A stretch of DNA of 64,000 nucleotides from Lottia gigantea (taxonomy: Eukaryota > Mollusca > Gastropoda > Lottiidae), in NCBI RefSeq assembly GCF_000327385.1, contig NW_008706978.1, positions 482,353 to 546,352 of the forward strand, read 5' to 3'. The position numbers and the translations under genes were made by a program. This document shows positions 37,601 to 49,700 of this stretch, one piece after another. The notes beneath the pieces are model-generated. The model did no database searches. It was not told the origin of the DNA and saw only the letters and a list, made by a program, of their open reading frames with translations. Every line of letters begins with the position of its first letter. The first letter of the stretch is position 1.

Positions 37601-39005
37601 CTGTCGAAATTTGAGCCTTCAAATCCTTGTGTGTCAAGAATTATCCGTGTTTGAATGTTAAAATGACGACTTATCATTTTAAGATACTCTGTGATATATT
37701 GAAAAGACATATATAGAAATAGTGAGTAAAATTCCTAGTTTGAAGTATTTTTAAACGAATTATGTGATTTCCGTACATTTCTAGTACTTCTAAAGACTAT
37801 TTAAATATATTCAAGACTAAAATCGGCCCTCAAAAATGGCGCAAGTGTCCCTTTAAATTAGCTTAAATTAAATAATAGATTTATTAAATATCAACTCCCT
37901 TGAAATAATCTTTTTATTTCTGCACCTCTCTTGTTTTTAGATATTCTTTGACTTATTATTTTGATAATATTGCTTTTAGAGAGGTGCAGTGGGTAGAATG
38001 TGCTTACTCTTTCTGTGATTTCTTTTATGTCTTCCTCAGTGATGTTGCTGTAATACTGACTGTGACTTATTGATTATGATGTGGATTTGTAAACACATGG
38101 CAGTTTGGTCCTTTAATATGCTAATGACAAAGTTCGGGTAGGCCCTTGCAAAAACCGGACTTTTAAGCTGGTTTGCCAGTCATGTCAGGAAAATACAGCC
38201 AAATCAACAGCCCTGGGGTAGGTCGGAGTGGCATTGTTATTGATTTGATATATTTCTACTATTTAAAGTGATATTCTTTCCATATCAATTCTCTAGTATT
38301 TGTTAATGTTTTTGTGTTGTTTGTAGGTTTCAGAGGAATCATCCAGTATTTGTGGAATCTAAAGAGGGTGGTAAAACTCATGGTATTATTACTGGTATAG
38401 GTACACAAGAGGTAAGGACTTCTAATCAAATTTGGGGTGAAACAATGAAATTCATTATTTAGGAGCACAGGGATTTACATAGGGGTAGGATTGCATATTA
38501 AACTAAGCACACTACATTTCCTTTTGTCGGTGTGGAAAAGAGATTGGTGCTGTTTAGATCATACAAATCAGATCGAGTGAGAATAAGTTCCTGTAAACAA
38601 AACTCTTTGATTATCTGTCAGCTGTAATTCTTTACTGAAAATTCATATTATTTATCATCGACCAAAACGGTCATACTCTGCTTTCGTTCACAAACAAAGC
38701 ATCTATGAAGAATGATTTGATTAGCTGAGATTTCCTAGAAAGGCCAATTTTGATTGGACAATGTTAAGCTATGAATACGTAATTTCTCTCATTTGTATTA
38801 CCACAGCCACAAGGAAGTATGACGAATATGGGGGCGTGGTTTAGACACAAGATATATTCATGTGAATGATTCTAAATTATGGACTGAAATTTCTTTTTAT
38901 TTATTACAGATATGGATACGTAAAACATCGGATAATTCCAAATTACGAATATATTTATCACAGTTACAAAAAGCTAAATATATTTTAAGGAGAAGAGCAT
39001 CATAG
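31638..39005 (+). CDS. SUDS3: SUDS3 (Sds3), Sin3-HDAC co-repressor subunit
   Basis: Nine exons: 31638-31758, 32757-32826, 33465-33612, 34071-34130, 35483-35579, 36239-36337, 37274-37442, 38327-38411 and 38910-39005. They encode 314 residues (human 328). The ATG at 31638 is the first methionine of the acidic N-terminus ([15 protein letters not shown]) that leads into [11 protein letters not shown]. Exons 3-5 are a long coiled coil ([20 protein letters not shown] onward) used for dimerisation and Sin3/HDAC contact. Next comes the hallmark [20 protein letters not shown], then a C-terminal capped-Tudor-like region ([12 protein letters not shown] to [20 protein letters not shown]). It acts in the nucleus as a scaffold of the Sin3 deacetylase complex. 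Exons 6 and 7 only join in frame with an AT-AC intron (36338-37273). Related BRMS1 proteins lack the RRRPN block, so SUDS3 is preferred. Confidence 0.94.
31915..32500. mobile_element. Repeat F, full copy with inverted ends
   Basis: A left block (TAGTCCGAAACATCTGCCTC, TATTCCAGCCT) is mirrored by a right block (AGGCTGGAATAGTGGCAGGT, GTTTCAGTCTA). The interior matches 8420-8800 in reverse. It is about 590 bases, lies in SUDS3 intron 1 and lacks any plausible protein. I could not place its superfamily. Confidence 0.65.
33058..33277 (-). mobile_element. MITE family A, shortened copy
   Basis: GTGGGTTGATTTTAGTATGG, AGAAGTACTAGAAATGTACA and ATGGCCTACTTGTCCATTTAA appear in reversed family order, with internal losses. 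It is in SUDS3 intron 2. Confidence 0.7.
34690..35035 (+). repeat. Diverged tandem module of about 145 bases, SUDS3 intron 4
   Basis: Units begin near 34707, 34854 and 34993 with GTGAGCAC-ATAGA. They continue through TTTTGAT-A-ACTTGGTGTGAT, ATAGATCTCG and TTTTTGAGTTATTGCCCTTG. The same module, with about the same period, occurs in SPPL3 intron 1 (47335-47900). Confidence 0.65.
35699..35979. mobile_element. MITE family C copies around a perfect palindrome
   Basis: One family C arm (35699-35757) and a second piece (35810-35979) face each other. Between them, 35746-35780 and 35786-35820 form exact 35-base inverted arms (CAATCCCTTTTAAGATACAG at the left end) around a 5-base spacer. The mirror continues with mismatches to roughly 90 bases on each side. 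It is in SUDS3 intron 5. Confidence 0.85.
36338..37273 (+). other. Probable U12-type AT-AC intron of SUDS3
   Basis: The donor is ATATCCTTT (36338-36346), the exact U12 AT-AC consensus. The branch-like TTTCTTTAAC (37251-37260) lies about 14 bases before the terminal AC (37272-37273). Joining 36337 to 37274 gives [15 protein letters not shown] in phase 1, which lines up with the vertebrate protein (PAPAQLNYLLTDEQIM). I found no GT-AG pair that keeps the frame: the nearby GT donors are in the wrong phase, and the only nearby AG drops conserved residues. Confidence 0.85.
36364..36650. mobile_element. MITE family D, left part
   Basis: TTAAAGGGGCATTCTGCTAT, ATTATCAAAAACGTCGTAAAT, AAAGGGTTAATTGAGAGTAC and GTTTGGCTTTATAATGGC match 51494-51914. 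The right end is missing. It begins only 26 bases inside the AT-AC intron of SUDS3. Confidence 0.75.
37501..37856 (+). mobile_element. MITE family A copy, complete
   Basis: It starts TTAAAGGGACAGGTGCACCT and ends GCGCAAGTGTCCCTTTAA, with all internal family landmarks. At 356 bases it is one of the best copies. It is in SUDS3 intron 7. Confidence 0.9.
38490..38860 (+). repeat. Interspersed repeat H, copy 2
   Basis: Related to 20815-21100 through AATGATTTGATTAGCTGA, CCAATTTTGATTGGACAA, AGCTATGAATACGTAATT and ACCACAGCCACAAGG. It is longer than copy 1 and lies in SUDS3 intron 8. Confidence 0.55.
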
Positions 39006-39584
39006 TGTTAAATAGATTAAAGTGACATTATTTTCATAATGGTCTGGATAGAAAGGTTCCAACTGTAGCCCATGGCAAACAAATTTGAAAATCAGACTGA
39101 TTTTGTCAGTTTGACATGTTCTTCATTAACCAACTAGGATTACTTCAGCTATTATAATGTGTTGCAATATCTTAGATACTAAGAAACCGCTATGGTGGTT
39201 AAAAACTTCATGAATTGAAGGGAGAAGATGATCCTCATTGACATCAACGTGTTTTGTCTAATATTTATTGTCGGACTGTAGATGGTGAAGCTGGTGATTT
39301 GTAAATATTCTCTCCACAGCACCTATTAGATCATCATCTCCAAACCTTGTCAAATCCAAATTGATTAAATAGATCAGAGGTTTCAAATGAAATGTTCAAA
39401 TATTTGGCAGTTTCTCCATGTTAGTGTTTTTCTCAAAAAGAGATTTTGTGTCATACAATGTATTAAGAGGTTTCAAGCAGTCACCCACAAATTAATGTTT
39501 TCAAATTTCCTTAAGTTTCTATGGAAATCCCATAATTGGAGTTTTCATTGAATTGAATTATGTGGCAGCAGAATTAGTATATAT

Positions 39585-39876
39585 TTAAAGTGACAGGTAC
39601 GCCATTCTTTTTGACCAATCATATTTTAGTCTCAAAAACAGGAATTTTTTAGCTGAGCTAATCAGTATAGTATTCATGACTCACCCTCCAAATTTGAGTC
39701 TTTAAATCCATGTGTGTCCTGAATTGTCCGCTTTTGAATGTTAAAATGACGACTCGTCAATTTAAGAAACACTTATGCAATTTTTGTTCAATAATAGTAC
39801 TTTTGCACTCTATTTACAATTTATATATTTCCAAAACTCAAATCAGCCCCCCAAAATGGAACATCTGTCCCTTTTA
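39585..39876 (+). mobile_element. MITE family A copy
   Basis: It starts TTAAAGTGACAGGTACGCCA and ends AACATCTGTCCCTTTT, with the family interior and a deletion of about 50 bases in the middle. It lies shortly after the SUDS3 stop codon, so it may be transcribed in that 3' untranslated region. Confidence 0.8.
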
Positions 39877-40041
39877 GTTCAATATTGAGGTGATGTGTCC
39901 CTTTTATTTACCCCACCAACTCTGTTCTATGTAATTCTATGTAATTTTATTAAAAATATCTCATCATACTAATTTCATTTTTGTAATACCAAGAGGATTG
40001 TTATCACAAGTACTAGCCCTATTATGTCTCAAAGCCTTAAA

Positions 40042-40336
40042 GTAAAGGGACATGTTGCCATTTTTTTGATCAATCGTATATTTTTTAGGCTGAGCTAATC
40101 AGTAATAGTTTTCACAGCTCACTGTTGAAATTTGAACCCTCAAATCTATGTTATCTGTGTTTGAAAGATGACTTGTCTTTTCTTGAGACTTGCAATATGT
40201 AGAAAAGACATAAACAAAAATAGAAAGTGAAATTCCTAGTTCGAGATATTTTCGAAGGAATTGTGCAATTGTACTTCTGAAGACTATTTACATATATCCA
40301 AAACTCAAATTAACCAGATGAATCTCTCCTTTTAAC
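40042..40336 (+). mobile_element. MITE family A copy
   Basis: GTAAAGGGACATGTTGCCAT, TTAGGCTGAGCTAATCAGTA and CACAGCTCACTGTTGAAATT; the right end is diverged (CTCTCCTTTTAA). Confidence 0.75.
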
Positions 40337-40414
40337 ACTAAACCTCAGAAATTAATATGTGGCACAATATTCTGGAAAAACTGGCTAGACAAATTGTGTG
40401 TATGGCAAAGATGG

Positions 40415-40707
40415 CAGTGGCGGCACCAGCCTTCCGTGACTGGGGGTACAAATAGGGTGCAGACTGACTCAATGGGGGGACAACTGTTGAGGCTGAATCC
40501 AAACTTTTGGCTATTCTGTGGTAGTGTCATAGTCACAAGCCTCTCATAGAGCGTCTTAGAGGGTTCTCTTAAGAAAATTTTAGAAAAATGAATTTATTTT
40601 GTGCATTCTGATACATATTTTGGATAAAAAACTTAGACATTTAGATTTGTTGATGATAAAGTGGGGGTGCAAACCACTTTTCTCTACCCCCACTGACGCC
40701 ACCACTG
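40415..40707. mobile_element. hAT-like element family 2, best copy
   Basis: The ends are CAGTGGCGGCACCAG and CTGACGCCACCACTG, inverted. The interior has GACTGGGGGTACAAATAGGG, ACTGACTCAATGGGGGGACA and GTGGGGGTGCAAACCACTTT. It is 293 bases and non-coding. I see no clear 8-base target duplication. Other copies: 10018-10380, 14978-15125, 44366-44560. Confidence 0.7.
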
Positions 40708-41526
40708 GGTATGCCTATCAGAGTTATCCAATGTTCAATAAAAATCTGTTCCAAACTTAAGCATCTGCCATATTCACATGTAAGTTTGGGCCAGACCAGC
40801 AAGATCAATAACTTCTCATTCATACAGAGAAATATTCAACAGTTCATAGATCTTGCCGAATTCATGTACAACTAGGTTTACCCCAAATTGGATCAAAACA
40901 GTAACCAATGTCAATTTTTACTATTTTGGCATTGTATCCCCTATACAGGTTTTGACATGAGGAATTATGATGAATTGGGGTGTGGTTTCAACACAATGCT
41001 ATTTTAGATACATCAAGGACAATTACTCTAAGTCTATTCTCCTAAAAATCATCAAAATCAAAATCCTGTGGTATCAGGAGCCATGGCTCACAAGTTAGAA
41101 CTCAATCAAATCACAACTATCTTGCATTTGGCTTTCTGTTTGTGTTATTTTTCCATAGAATGGAAGGTAGTTTCCAATCCTTTATAAATTCGAAATTAAT
41201 ATAGTGGTGTTAGGGTGTATTGAGACGAGTCTCAATGAAAGCACTGGCCTAGGTCACAGAGCAATAGATAAGTCTATTGATTATGTGAAAATTAGTCATT
41301 AGTATGATTTTAGTTGAAAAGACACAAACACAAAAATACACTGCATGTTATATAATATACTGTATATAGCCATGGCACCAGTCCTGAAATAAGTATTCCC
41401 TGAAATCTAACCCAGAAATAGATTAATTTATTGATAGAACATGATACATTTATATTAACAAATCTATGCTCCTAGGATGAATGGACATTGTTCAATGGTT
41501 CAAGTCTACCGTGAAAGAGGAAATTG

Positions 41527-42058
41527 CTAAGATTTTGATTTCTTTTGTAAGCTACAACCAAACGTTTTGTGTATACATGGGAAATTCTGAAGTTCCGAGT
41601 AATGGCGTTTGACTATTATGGAGGCTTTGGTAGCTGTAGAATCAAATGTCGTTATAAAGGGTATTATCTGGTTATCATGTTGAATGTTGAGTCCATTTGG
41701 CCTCACAGTCTGCAGTTGATCGATCCAATAACTTTCGCGTTGTAGACGTCTAAGCTTAGGTTTCATGCTAGGTGATGTAGAAACTGTTTCTATAGGCATA
41801 ATGAGAAGGTCATCAATGGAATGATCGGGATAGTGATGGCCATTGAATCGCGTTCGAAGCGCATTTTGAGTCTCGCCAACATATTGTACATCGCATTTTT
41901 TACAAGAAATTAGGTATATGATATTTTGATCTCCGCAAGAAATTAGGTTATTCATCGCAAACAATTTTCCGTTTTTCGTTATTTTTGAAAAAATGGGTAA
42001 CATGTATGTGTTCGCATGTGCGACAAGTAGGACCTCCACAGGGAAATGAACCGAATCC
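41527..42058 (-). mobile_element. Penelope-like retroelement, GIY-YIG nuclease fragment
   Basis: The minus strand encodes a GIY-YIG nuclease domain of the Penelope-like type: NIIYLISCKKCDVQYVGETQ, ALRTRFNGHHYPDHS and ESYWIDQLQTVRPNGLN. A Cys-rich lead-in, as is usual in this family, precedes it. No reverse-transcriptase domain is found upstream, so it is a 5'-truncated copy. It looks degraded at its upstream end, while the nuclease part is still open over about 170 residues. In this family the domain nicks the target during insertion. Confidence 0.8.
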
Positions 42059-42214
42059 AATAAAAGGTGGAGGGGGGGGGGGGGGGGTCTTCTTTTCTCA
42101 TTCTTAATTTTTCGAAGAAACCTTTTAGAATAACCCCTAATTTGTCAAAAACTAGTTTACAGGCGGATTCAAAATCAGCCTGCTATTTGGCTTTATCATT
42201 CTGCCTTAATGAGG

Positions 42215-42329
42215 CAGTGGCGGGGGCAGGTTTACGTCCCAGGGGAGGCGAGATATATGAGATTGTCCGAATCTCAAACCTAGTCATGAGATTTTTGCGC
42301 GAAAAACTTGCTTTTTGGCTCCGCCACTG
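42215..42329. mobile_element. Short hAT-like MITE
   Basis: It runs from CAGTGGCGGGGGCAGG to GGCTCCGCCACTG, with TTTACGTCCCAGGGGAGGC and CTAGTCATGAGATTTTTGCG inside. It is the same family as 10934-11074 in reverse orientation. No clear target duplication. Confidence 0.65.
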
Positions 42330-43249
42330 TACTGAGAGTTGTTGGCATATATACCTTAGCTGACACAAAATTGTAGAGCAATATTAAGCAGTTATAATTG
42401 AAAGCAAAATTTGGGCCTGTAACGTAGCTTTGATTAATGCAAAATTATATCAGCTTTCAAGTTGATTCAGTACTGAAAACTAAAATCAATATTTCTATCT
42501 GAGTTCCAGCAAATTGCCTCGAATTTTATTCTGCATCACGATACATCACGGGACTACTTTCATAAGCGTAGTGATACACTACGGATGATACATTGTTGTA
42601 AATTGTGTCGGTTTGATCAAAACATTATATTTTCCCGTGTTATAAATTGTGCACCGCTTATTTAATACTATTGGGTGGTTTTGTGAACAATCCTTTTTCT
42701 TACAAACTTCTGCTCGACAACTGAGCAGCTTTTAATTAATTTATTGCTGAGGAAAAGGATTTTTGGTAACAATAACACTGAGCTGACTGGGGTTATTTAT
42801 TTATTGGTCGGCTGCTCTGATCTCATTTGTGTAGAAGCGTTGGTAAACAAAATGAATTTGATCTTCTGAACTAGAAATGGTATGATAATTTTTTTGAATA
42901 TATTTTTCAATTATTTGCAATTTATATATTGCAACTACCTGTATTCACTAACTTTGGTTAAATTTGTGGAATCGTCGCCATTTTCCTGAGCCGCATCACT
43001 CAGTTCTGTTATCTATATTTTCTTTGCCCAAGCTCTTGTTAGTTATATTTTGTGTTGTTGACAAATATCTGTTGTATCTCCTTGCACTTTGTCTCAGAGA
43101 TCTGTGAACTGACCAAATCTTTGATCATGAAAATGAAAGATGTAATTTTACACAGTTTAATTAATGCTCCATGCTTTTGTTTTTAAATTGTATTGGCAGC
43201 ATCATATGATAAACCTTTAATATTCAAGAGTGATGATATCACAGTTGGA

Positions 43250-43490
43250 ATGGTCCTACTAAAAAGCAAAAACGAGAGCAAAGAAGCTCAAACAAGTGCA
43301 AAAAATATTCTTATATGCAAGTTGCAAAATAAGATCCAATTGTGATATATATATATATATATATATGAATAACTCAATTGGACTGGAACGTGAGCGACTC
43401 ATCACTTTCATCAAAATTTCAATTGGATTTGGTTGGATCACGTCAATGCTTTTTAACAACAACTATTAGATCATAAACCAGAATTAGTTA
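43250..43490 (+). repeat. Interspersed repeat G, copy 2, with an (AT)n run
   Basis: Matches 6612-6828 (GACTGGAACGTGAGCGACTC, ATCACTTTCATCAAAATTTC, TATTAGATCATAAACCAGAA). It carries a simple (AT)n stretch of about 24 bases at 43344-43368 that copy 1 lacks. Confidence 0.65.
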
Positions 43491-44365
43491 TTAATTTTAA
43501 AAATTTAGTAATATGTTTTGAATGGTATCTTTCAAGCGGAGTTGATAATCAAAATTTGTTAGATATTTTCAGAATGTTAGAATCAGTAGTTTAAGAGAAT
43601 GTTAAATTTGATGATTAAATTGTCTAGGTATAAATGTGTGAAACTAAAGTCTTAAATGTGTTTGAATGGTACAATGAGAAGTAGTTTTAACATGATCTGT
43701 GTAGTAAATATTTTAAAAGGATATAACTTTAAAGATTAGGAAGTGACAGGTCATTAGAGAAGGTGTTAAAGATTATTAAAAGCTTAAACTAATCATGAAA
43801 TTAATTTACAGATTTGATTCAACCTGGAGGCAATTTCTCATTAACCTAATGAATTGTTAGAGACACCACAAGTGATAAAGATCATATTTATTTTATGATT
43901 AGTTTAGCATAGATAGCGAATATGTCAATAAACTGAAAAATCTGTCTCTATAAACCTTTGATAGACATTGATTAAATATCTATTTAATTATGGTAACAGC
44001 TTTTTCAAAACGAAGACTGCAAAATTTACCATCTATCCCTAGCTATTTCTAACTATAGAAAATTGACCTCCATCAAGTAATGTTTTTACGCATGTATGCA
44101 TCAGATCATCTGACCTCCATGACAAACTACAAAATCTTAAGAAATGATAATGTTTACAAATATATTTACCAATGTATTTATCTTTTTAAAGTTTAAAATC
44201 TAGGTAACTTATAATATAATGGGATCTTATATTTTGGTGAAACTTGATATGCTAGTTTATATACACTTGACTTTAAATATACATTTAAATTTTAAATGGT
44301 TGATAGAAGTAAGTCTGACATAAGCCTATTGAGTCCTTTTTTTTTACAAGCTGGTAGGACTAGGA

Positions 44366-44560
44366 ATCAGTGGCCATGCCAGGGGTAGGCCTACAAATAG
44401 AGGGCAGACTGACTCAGTGGGGAACTACTGTTGAAGCTGAATTCAAAATGCGGCAACTCTCCAAGAAAATTTTCGAAAAAATATATTTTAGGGGAAAAAA
44501 TGTATAAAAATCTGAATTTTTTCAAAATAAAGTTGGATATATTTTGGGTTGCAAACTCTG
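44366..44560 (+). mobile_element. hAT-like element family 2, partial copy
   Basis: CAGTGGCCATGCCAGGGGTA, GGCAGACTGACTCAGTGGGG and CTCCAAGAAAATTTTCGAAA match 40415-40707. The right half is lost. A short family A scrap follows at 44917-44957. Confidence 0.5.
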
Positions 44561-46289
44561 AGGCTCTGGGAGATGAATTTGATAATGATTTTAGTATTCT
44601 TGTGCACAACTGATTGGTTAATCACTAAAATAAATTTAAAATGCAGCTTCATTAACCAATCAAATTGCTGAATTTCATACAATCTGAATTTTTTTTATCT
44701 TGGTTAACATTTTTAGAAAACAGACCCCAGACAACCAGCCATAAAAATTTTTAGTGAAGCTTAGAAGCTTGGAGTCAGAAGTATTCATCCTTGCCTTACA
44801 GTCAACAATTTTAACATTTTCGGTACTTTTAAGTAAAGTTTTATTTTGAAAATGGGCGAAAAATTTCCCAATCATAGAAGAAGGTAGACATGCCTTGTTG
44901 CATTGAAAAAGTTTGAAGGGACAGATGCACCATTTTGTGGGTTGATTTGAGTCTTGAATCAAATCAATTGTCAAAAATTGTAGCTTTTTACAATGTTCAA
45001 TGTGGACAATCGAATGGAAAGTATGACAACAATATTTCCCCAATCTTGACTCACATTAGGTATGGTAGGCTTTGTTAGGTTTTTTTAAATGTTGACCTAG
45101 TTATTGTCAGGATTCAATGGCTGAGAAGTGGTTGAAAAATTGTCATCTTGAATATATAGTGAAATCAGTGAAGCGTAGTCAATGTCAATATGTCAGAGAT
45201 GGTCTGTGACCACATGTTTATAAATGTCTTTGTTTAGATACTGAATTGTGTTAGTTGGTTATGAAAGGATTATTTTCCTGTAGTGAACTGTACCTTGTGT
45301 ATGATATTGAACTGAACTAAACTAGGTTAGATATTGAATATTTATGATTATTCCATATTCGTAGATCTTTTTTTAGGTATGTTACTTTAGCTAAGTCTTT
45401 TTTAGTTATAAATAGTGCTGAAACAATGATTGGTTTTTCCAAGGAGCTCACTTATAGAAATCCTATACAGTACAATTGATAAATGCTTACGTTTGAAATC
45501 TTATCTTTTTCTAAATCAATATTTTCAATATATTTTACTTGTAACTCGTATTGTTTGACTGTTCAACAATTATATGATAAATTTATATATTTTGATATAC
45601 AATTCATTCTTCATGTAAATAATTAATTTGATTTCAATTTCAATAGTGTGCAAATCTATCAAATTCTGTGATTTAAATGTGGATTAAATCTGTTTGAGAA
45701 GGCTTCATATTATTTCAGTGCTAATATTTCACATCAGCTATGAAAATATTCAATTTTGGATTGGCCTTTTAATATGTTAAGTTTGTACAACTGAATAAAT
45801 AAAAACAATGGTTTTTTTATGTTATGAGTAAAATAAATAAAGGTAAATAAATAAATAATTCAATGAAAGAATAAAACAGTGTTCTTTCAGATGAATATAT
45901 AGAAATGCTTTGTGATCTGCTTCCACATTTTATATATTCTATTCACATTCAGTTAATTAAGGCTATTTTTATTCAATGTATGTAATACATCCCTGAAGTA
46001 ACTTTAACATGCTCAACTCTAAAGTTAGAGGTATATGTTTTGCTTCATTGTCCATGTGCTCATGAACACTCATAATTGGCCCTTTAATATGTTTAGTTTG
46101 TACATGAACACTCAGACCATATGTGTTTAGACAACAAAAGTTAAGTCAATTTAACTATCAGCCATTCTTTGAGCCTTGTTTACTGTTTTAAGGAGAGTGT
46201 TCAGACGAATAAAAAAGTTATGCCAGCTTTGATATTATCTCCTAAGTTATTGAGAAGTTCAAGGGTCACAATATCATTATAACTAATAT

Positions 46290-46400
46290 GCAGCCACATC
46301 GCCAGGAATAAAATGGTGCTGGGGCTCAGATTTTGTAGTCAGAAAATTTTAAGAATTACGGCCCTAGAGAACCAATTTCTGACAATTTGGGGGTGCCAAA
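46290..46400 (+). repeat. Interspersed repeat I, copy 1
   Basis: GCCAGGAATAAAATGGTGCT, GGGGCTCAGATTTTGT and GGGGGTGCCAAAAACA run parallel to GCCAGGAATGAAATGGAGCT, GGTGCTCGGATTTTGT and related blocks at 56780-56960. The family is not recognised. Confidence 0.5.
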
Positions 46401-46784
46401 AACATATTAAAATCTATATCTTTTTGATTTTATACAAATACGCTGTAAATGAATCAATCTCTGCTGAACTGAAAGTACCGAGTTGCGTTCAGATTGTCAA
46501 TCTAAGCTGGTGAACTTCTCAAGCCAGGTTTAAAGCCAGCTCCTAAGTAGGTTCACGTTAAGCTAGCTTCAGACGACTAAAAAAAAGTAGGCTTAAAGAA
46601 CGGTTAATAGATAGGTTGCTAGACTAGGTTCTATGTTAACAATTTATTCTGATCATACTTAACTTATCCTGTTATCTCTGTTTCAGTCTAATACTCATGG
46701 ATGTTATGGTACATTATGTGGTATTTTTTTTTTTTTTAGGTGAATGGTATCTAGTGAGGCTAGAATAAAATCATTTCAGTCAAG

Positions 46785-49700
46785 ATGGGAGAGGAACAAT
46801 TAGCAGAAGCAGCGACGGTCTCGTAAGTTTTTTAATGCATTATTTATATATATTATTATTTATCCATTTGCCAATTTCAGCATTGACCGTAAAAGACCTT
46901 GTGAATGCTCTAGAATCTGCACATTTTATCCAAATTTGATAAACTTTATTATCATTTACTCATGCTATTCTTTTAATGGTATCAGGTGGACTGGATCGGT
47001 AATAAGTTTTGTTGTTCACAAAGGCAGTATAATACATAGATTATGTTGCAAGTGTTATTGAGTTTAAATTGCTTTTTTTTTCTAAAATCACAGATGATAT
47101 TTACAATCTAGTTAATAGCAGAATTTATTCAATATAAAAAAAAAAGAGTGGCAACATATTGTTGAAAATTTCATACCTTCACATACTAATAACTTTTACA
47201 ACAATATGGTGTTTTCGCAACATATTGAATGAAATTGTTGCCAGTGTCTTCAGTACTTAAACTTGTGCCTCTATCTTACATTTTTATACATATTTTAGAC
47301 ATATATTGGCATCACCAATGTCTGTTGGTCCGGCCACAATTGCTCGTAAACACTCTAGAGTGTAGAAGGCACAATTTTTGACGGATATTGACAAAACTTG
47401 GTGTGAGTGGATAGGATGAAGCCTATCGAAAATCAAATAAATCAAAAATATTTTATATGAGTTATTGCCCCTGTTCTTGACACGCGCTCAACTTTTAGAT
47501 CGTAAACACTCTAGAAAGCACAATTCTCAACACATTTTGACAAAACTTGGTGTGAGTGTTTGGAATCACCCAAGGATTATCCCTATTGAAAATCAAAAAT
47601 ATTTTATCAATTATGAGTTATTGCCCTTGTTCAAGTTCAAGTTTTAGCGTGTAAACACTCAAGAAGGCACAATTCTTAACTTGTTGAAATTGTTTTTTAT
47701 CACCCATGAATAAACCCTATTGAAAATTAAAAGCTATTTTATTCGGAGCTATTGACCTTGTTGCTCGTTCGTGAAAATGCAGTCAATATTTTGGTCGTAA
47801 ACACTTAAAGGCTCGATTCTTGTCAGATTTTGACAAAACTTTGTAATATTGTTCAGTATCACCCTTAGATCATTTTCACAAACATTTCTCTATAACTAGA
47901 GGTTATGCCTACATGCCTGTGCTTTTAAAATACCCAAAAAGTTCCAAAAGTTGTATGACTAAAATATTTCATACTGGTGATTGTTACTGTACTGCTAAAT
48001 ACTTTTATTCAAAATCAAAGCTGCCAGTGGGCGTATATTACTTTGCCTGGCAAGCTATCTTTTGATATGAGAAAACGTTTTTAAGTTATAAACATTTGAA
48101 TTTGAGGCAAATGTAAACAAAGCCCACTCTTCATGGATGGTATTGTTATATAGATATTTTGCACTTGCTCTGTAGACAAAAATAAGTCTGTTTATACATT
48201 TCTAAACTTATAATGATTAACATGATTAACTTAAATGTATACTACCTCTTAGGATGTCCACAAAATTTGATTTTTAATCTCGACCAAAATAAGTATATTT
48301 ATCAGTAGACTTACCTGGTATCATAACTATACAACAGGTTATTATTGAAATCGTTAAATATATTGATGTTTTTTTAATGATTACTCAGTTAAATAGATTT
48401 ATCGGATTATACAGGGATTCTGTTGTAACTTTATTGATGAATATATGCTCATATTGACCAAGTTTGAGTCTTTAAATTTGATGTTAATTCTGAGAGGTAG
48501 TATTCCTTTGATTATTAAGTTTTAAACACAATCTCTGAAATCTTCATAAATCTGTTATCCAATTTCTTCTTATCTATCAGATCTCTGTCAAAAAGTAACT
48601 CAAGAAGCAAATGAAAATGAATAAGTTTTAGATTTTAAGAATATTTTTTTATATTCTATTATTATGTTTGTATATTTTAGAGCCTATAATATAGTAGACA
48701 CGTCTAGAATATCCACATTTGTTATATCAATATTACTCATAGTATATGGAAGTTTTAGGTAAGTAGTTTTCCATTCTTTTAATTTTTTAGTATTTCCCAC
48801 CTCTATTCTATAGTTAAAGGGACAAATTCACCATCCATACCTTAGTCTCAGAAACAAGATGAACTTTTTGACTAAGCTAAGTGTTCTTAGCTGACCGTTG
48901 GAATTTGAGCCTTCAAATCCATGTGTTTCCAGAATTAACTGTGTTTGAATGTTAAAATGACTCGTATTTTCTTGATACTATATCATATAAGCTTATAGTA
49001 AAGACATATATATAATAGAAATCAAAAGATATATTTGAAGGAATTATGCGATTTTTGTACATTTCTAGTACTTCTTATGACTATTTACTAATATATTCAA
49101 GTCCCAAATCAACCCTAGAAAATAAGGAGCCAGTTCTTTTTAAGAGATCTGTATGATATTGGTTGAGAGGAATCAAAACAGAACTAATAATATGTAGGCC
49201 TATTCCAAAACATCATTTAGTTACATATTAAACTCTTGTAATTCTGACCTAACTAAACTGCAATTGATATTTGTAGCAATGTGCAGCCAAGCCCTTCTTG
49301 AAATGCATGGCTTAGCATTTCTATATATGAATATAACCTATTATTTCCTTCAAAATTTGTTCAATATTACTCAATTCTTAATATCTTACATACAAATACC
49401 CCATATACCAGGTCAAACTATCTCTATATTTTGACTGTGGTATAAGTCTCTGCAATAATAATAAACTGTACATGGCGCAGAAATTTCTTGAATTTACCTT
49501 AATCTGATTAAAACAAACAATGATTTAGATACATTACAAAGTTATCTTAAACACTAACGTGTCCTCAAACCATAGAGATCACCAGTTGCGTATGGTTACA
49601 AATATGAATAGCGATCATAAGTTTCAAATGCAATTTCATGCACATGTGTTGTGAGTTGCATTCTATTCATGACCAATCTTATTTTTTGCAACCATACACA

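Larger units (their letters stand above)
39006..46784. other. Region between SUDS3 and SPPL3, no gene seen
   Basis: It contains the SUDS3 3' untranslated region (end not located), two family A elements, hAT-like copies, a Penelope-like coding fragment (41527-42058), repeat G (43250-43490) and a repeat I copy (46290-46400). A run of 13 T then AG (46725-46739) just before the SPPL3 start codon looks like a splice acceptor, so a non-coding first exon of SPPL3 may lie upstream. Bases 42400-43200, 43500-44300 and 45100-46200 hold nothing I recognise. Confidence 0.5.
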
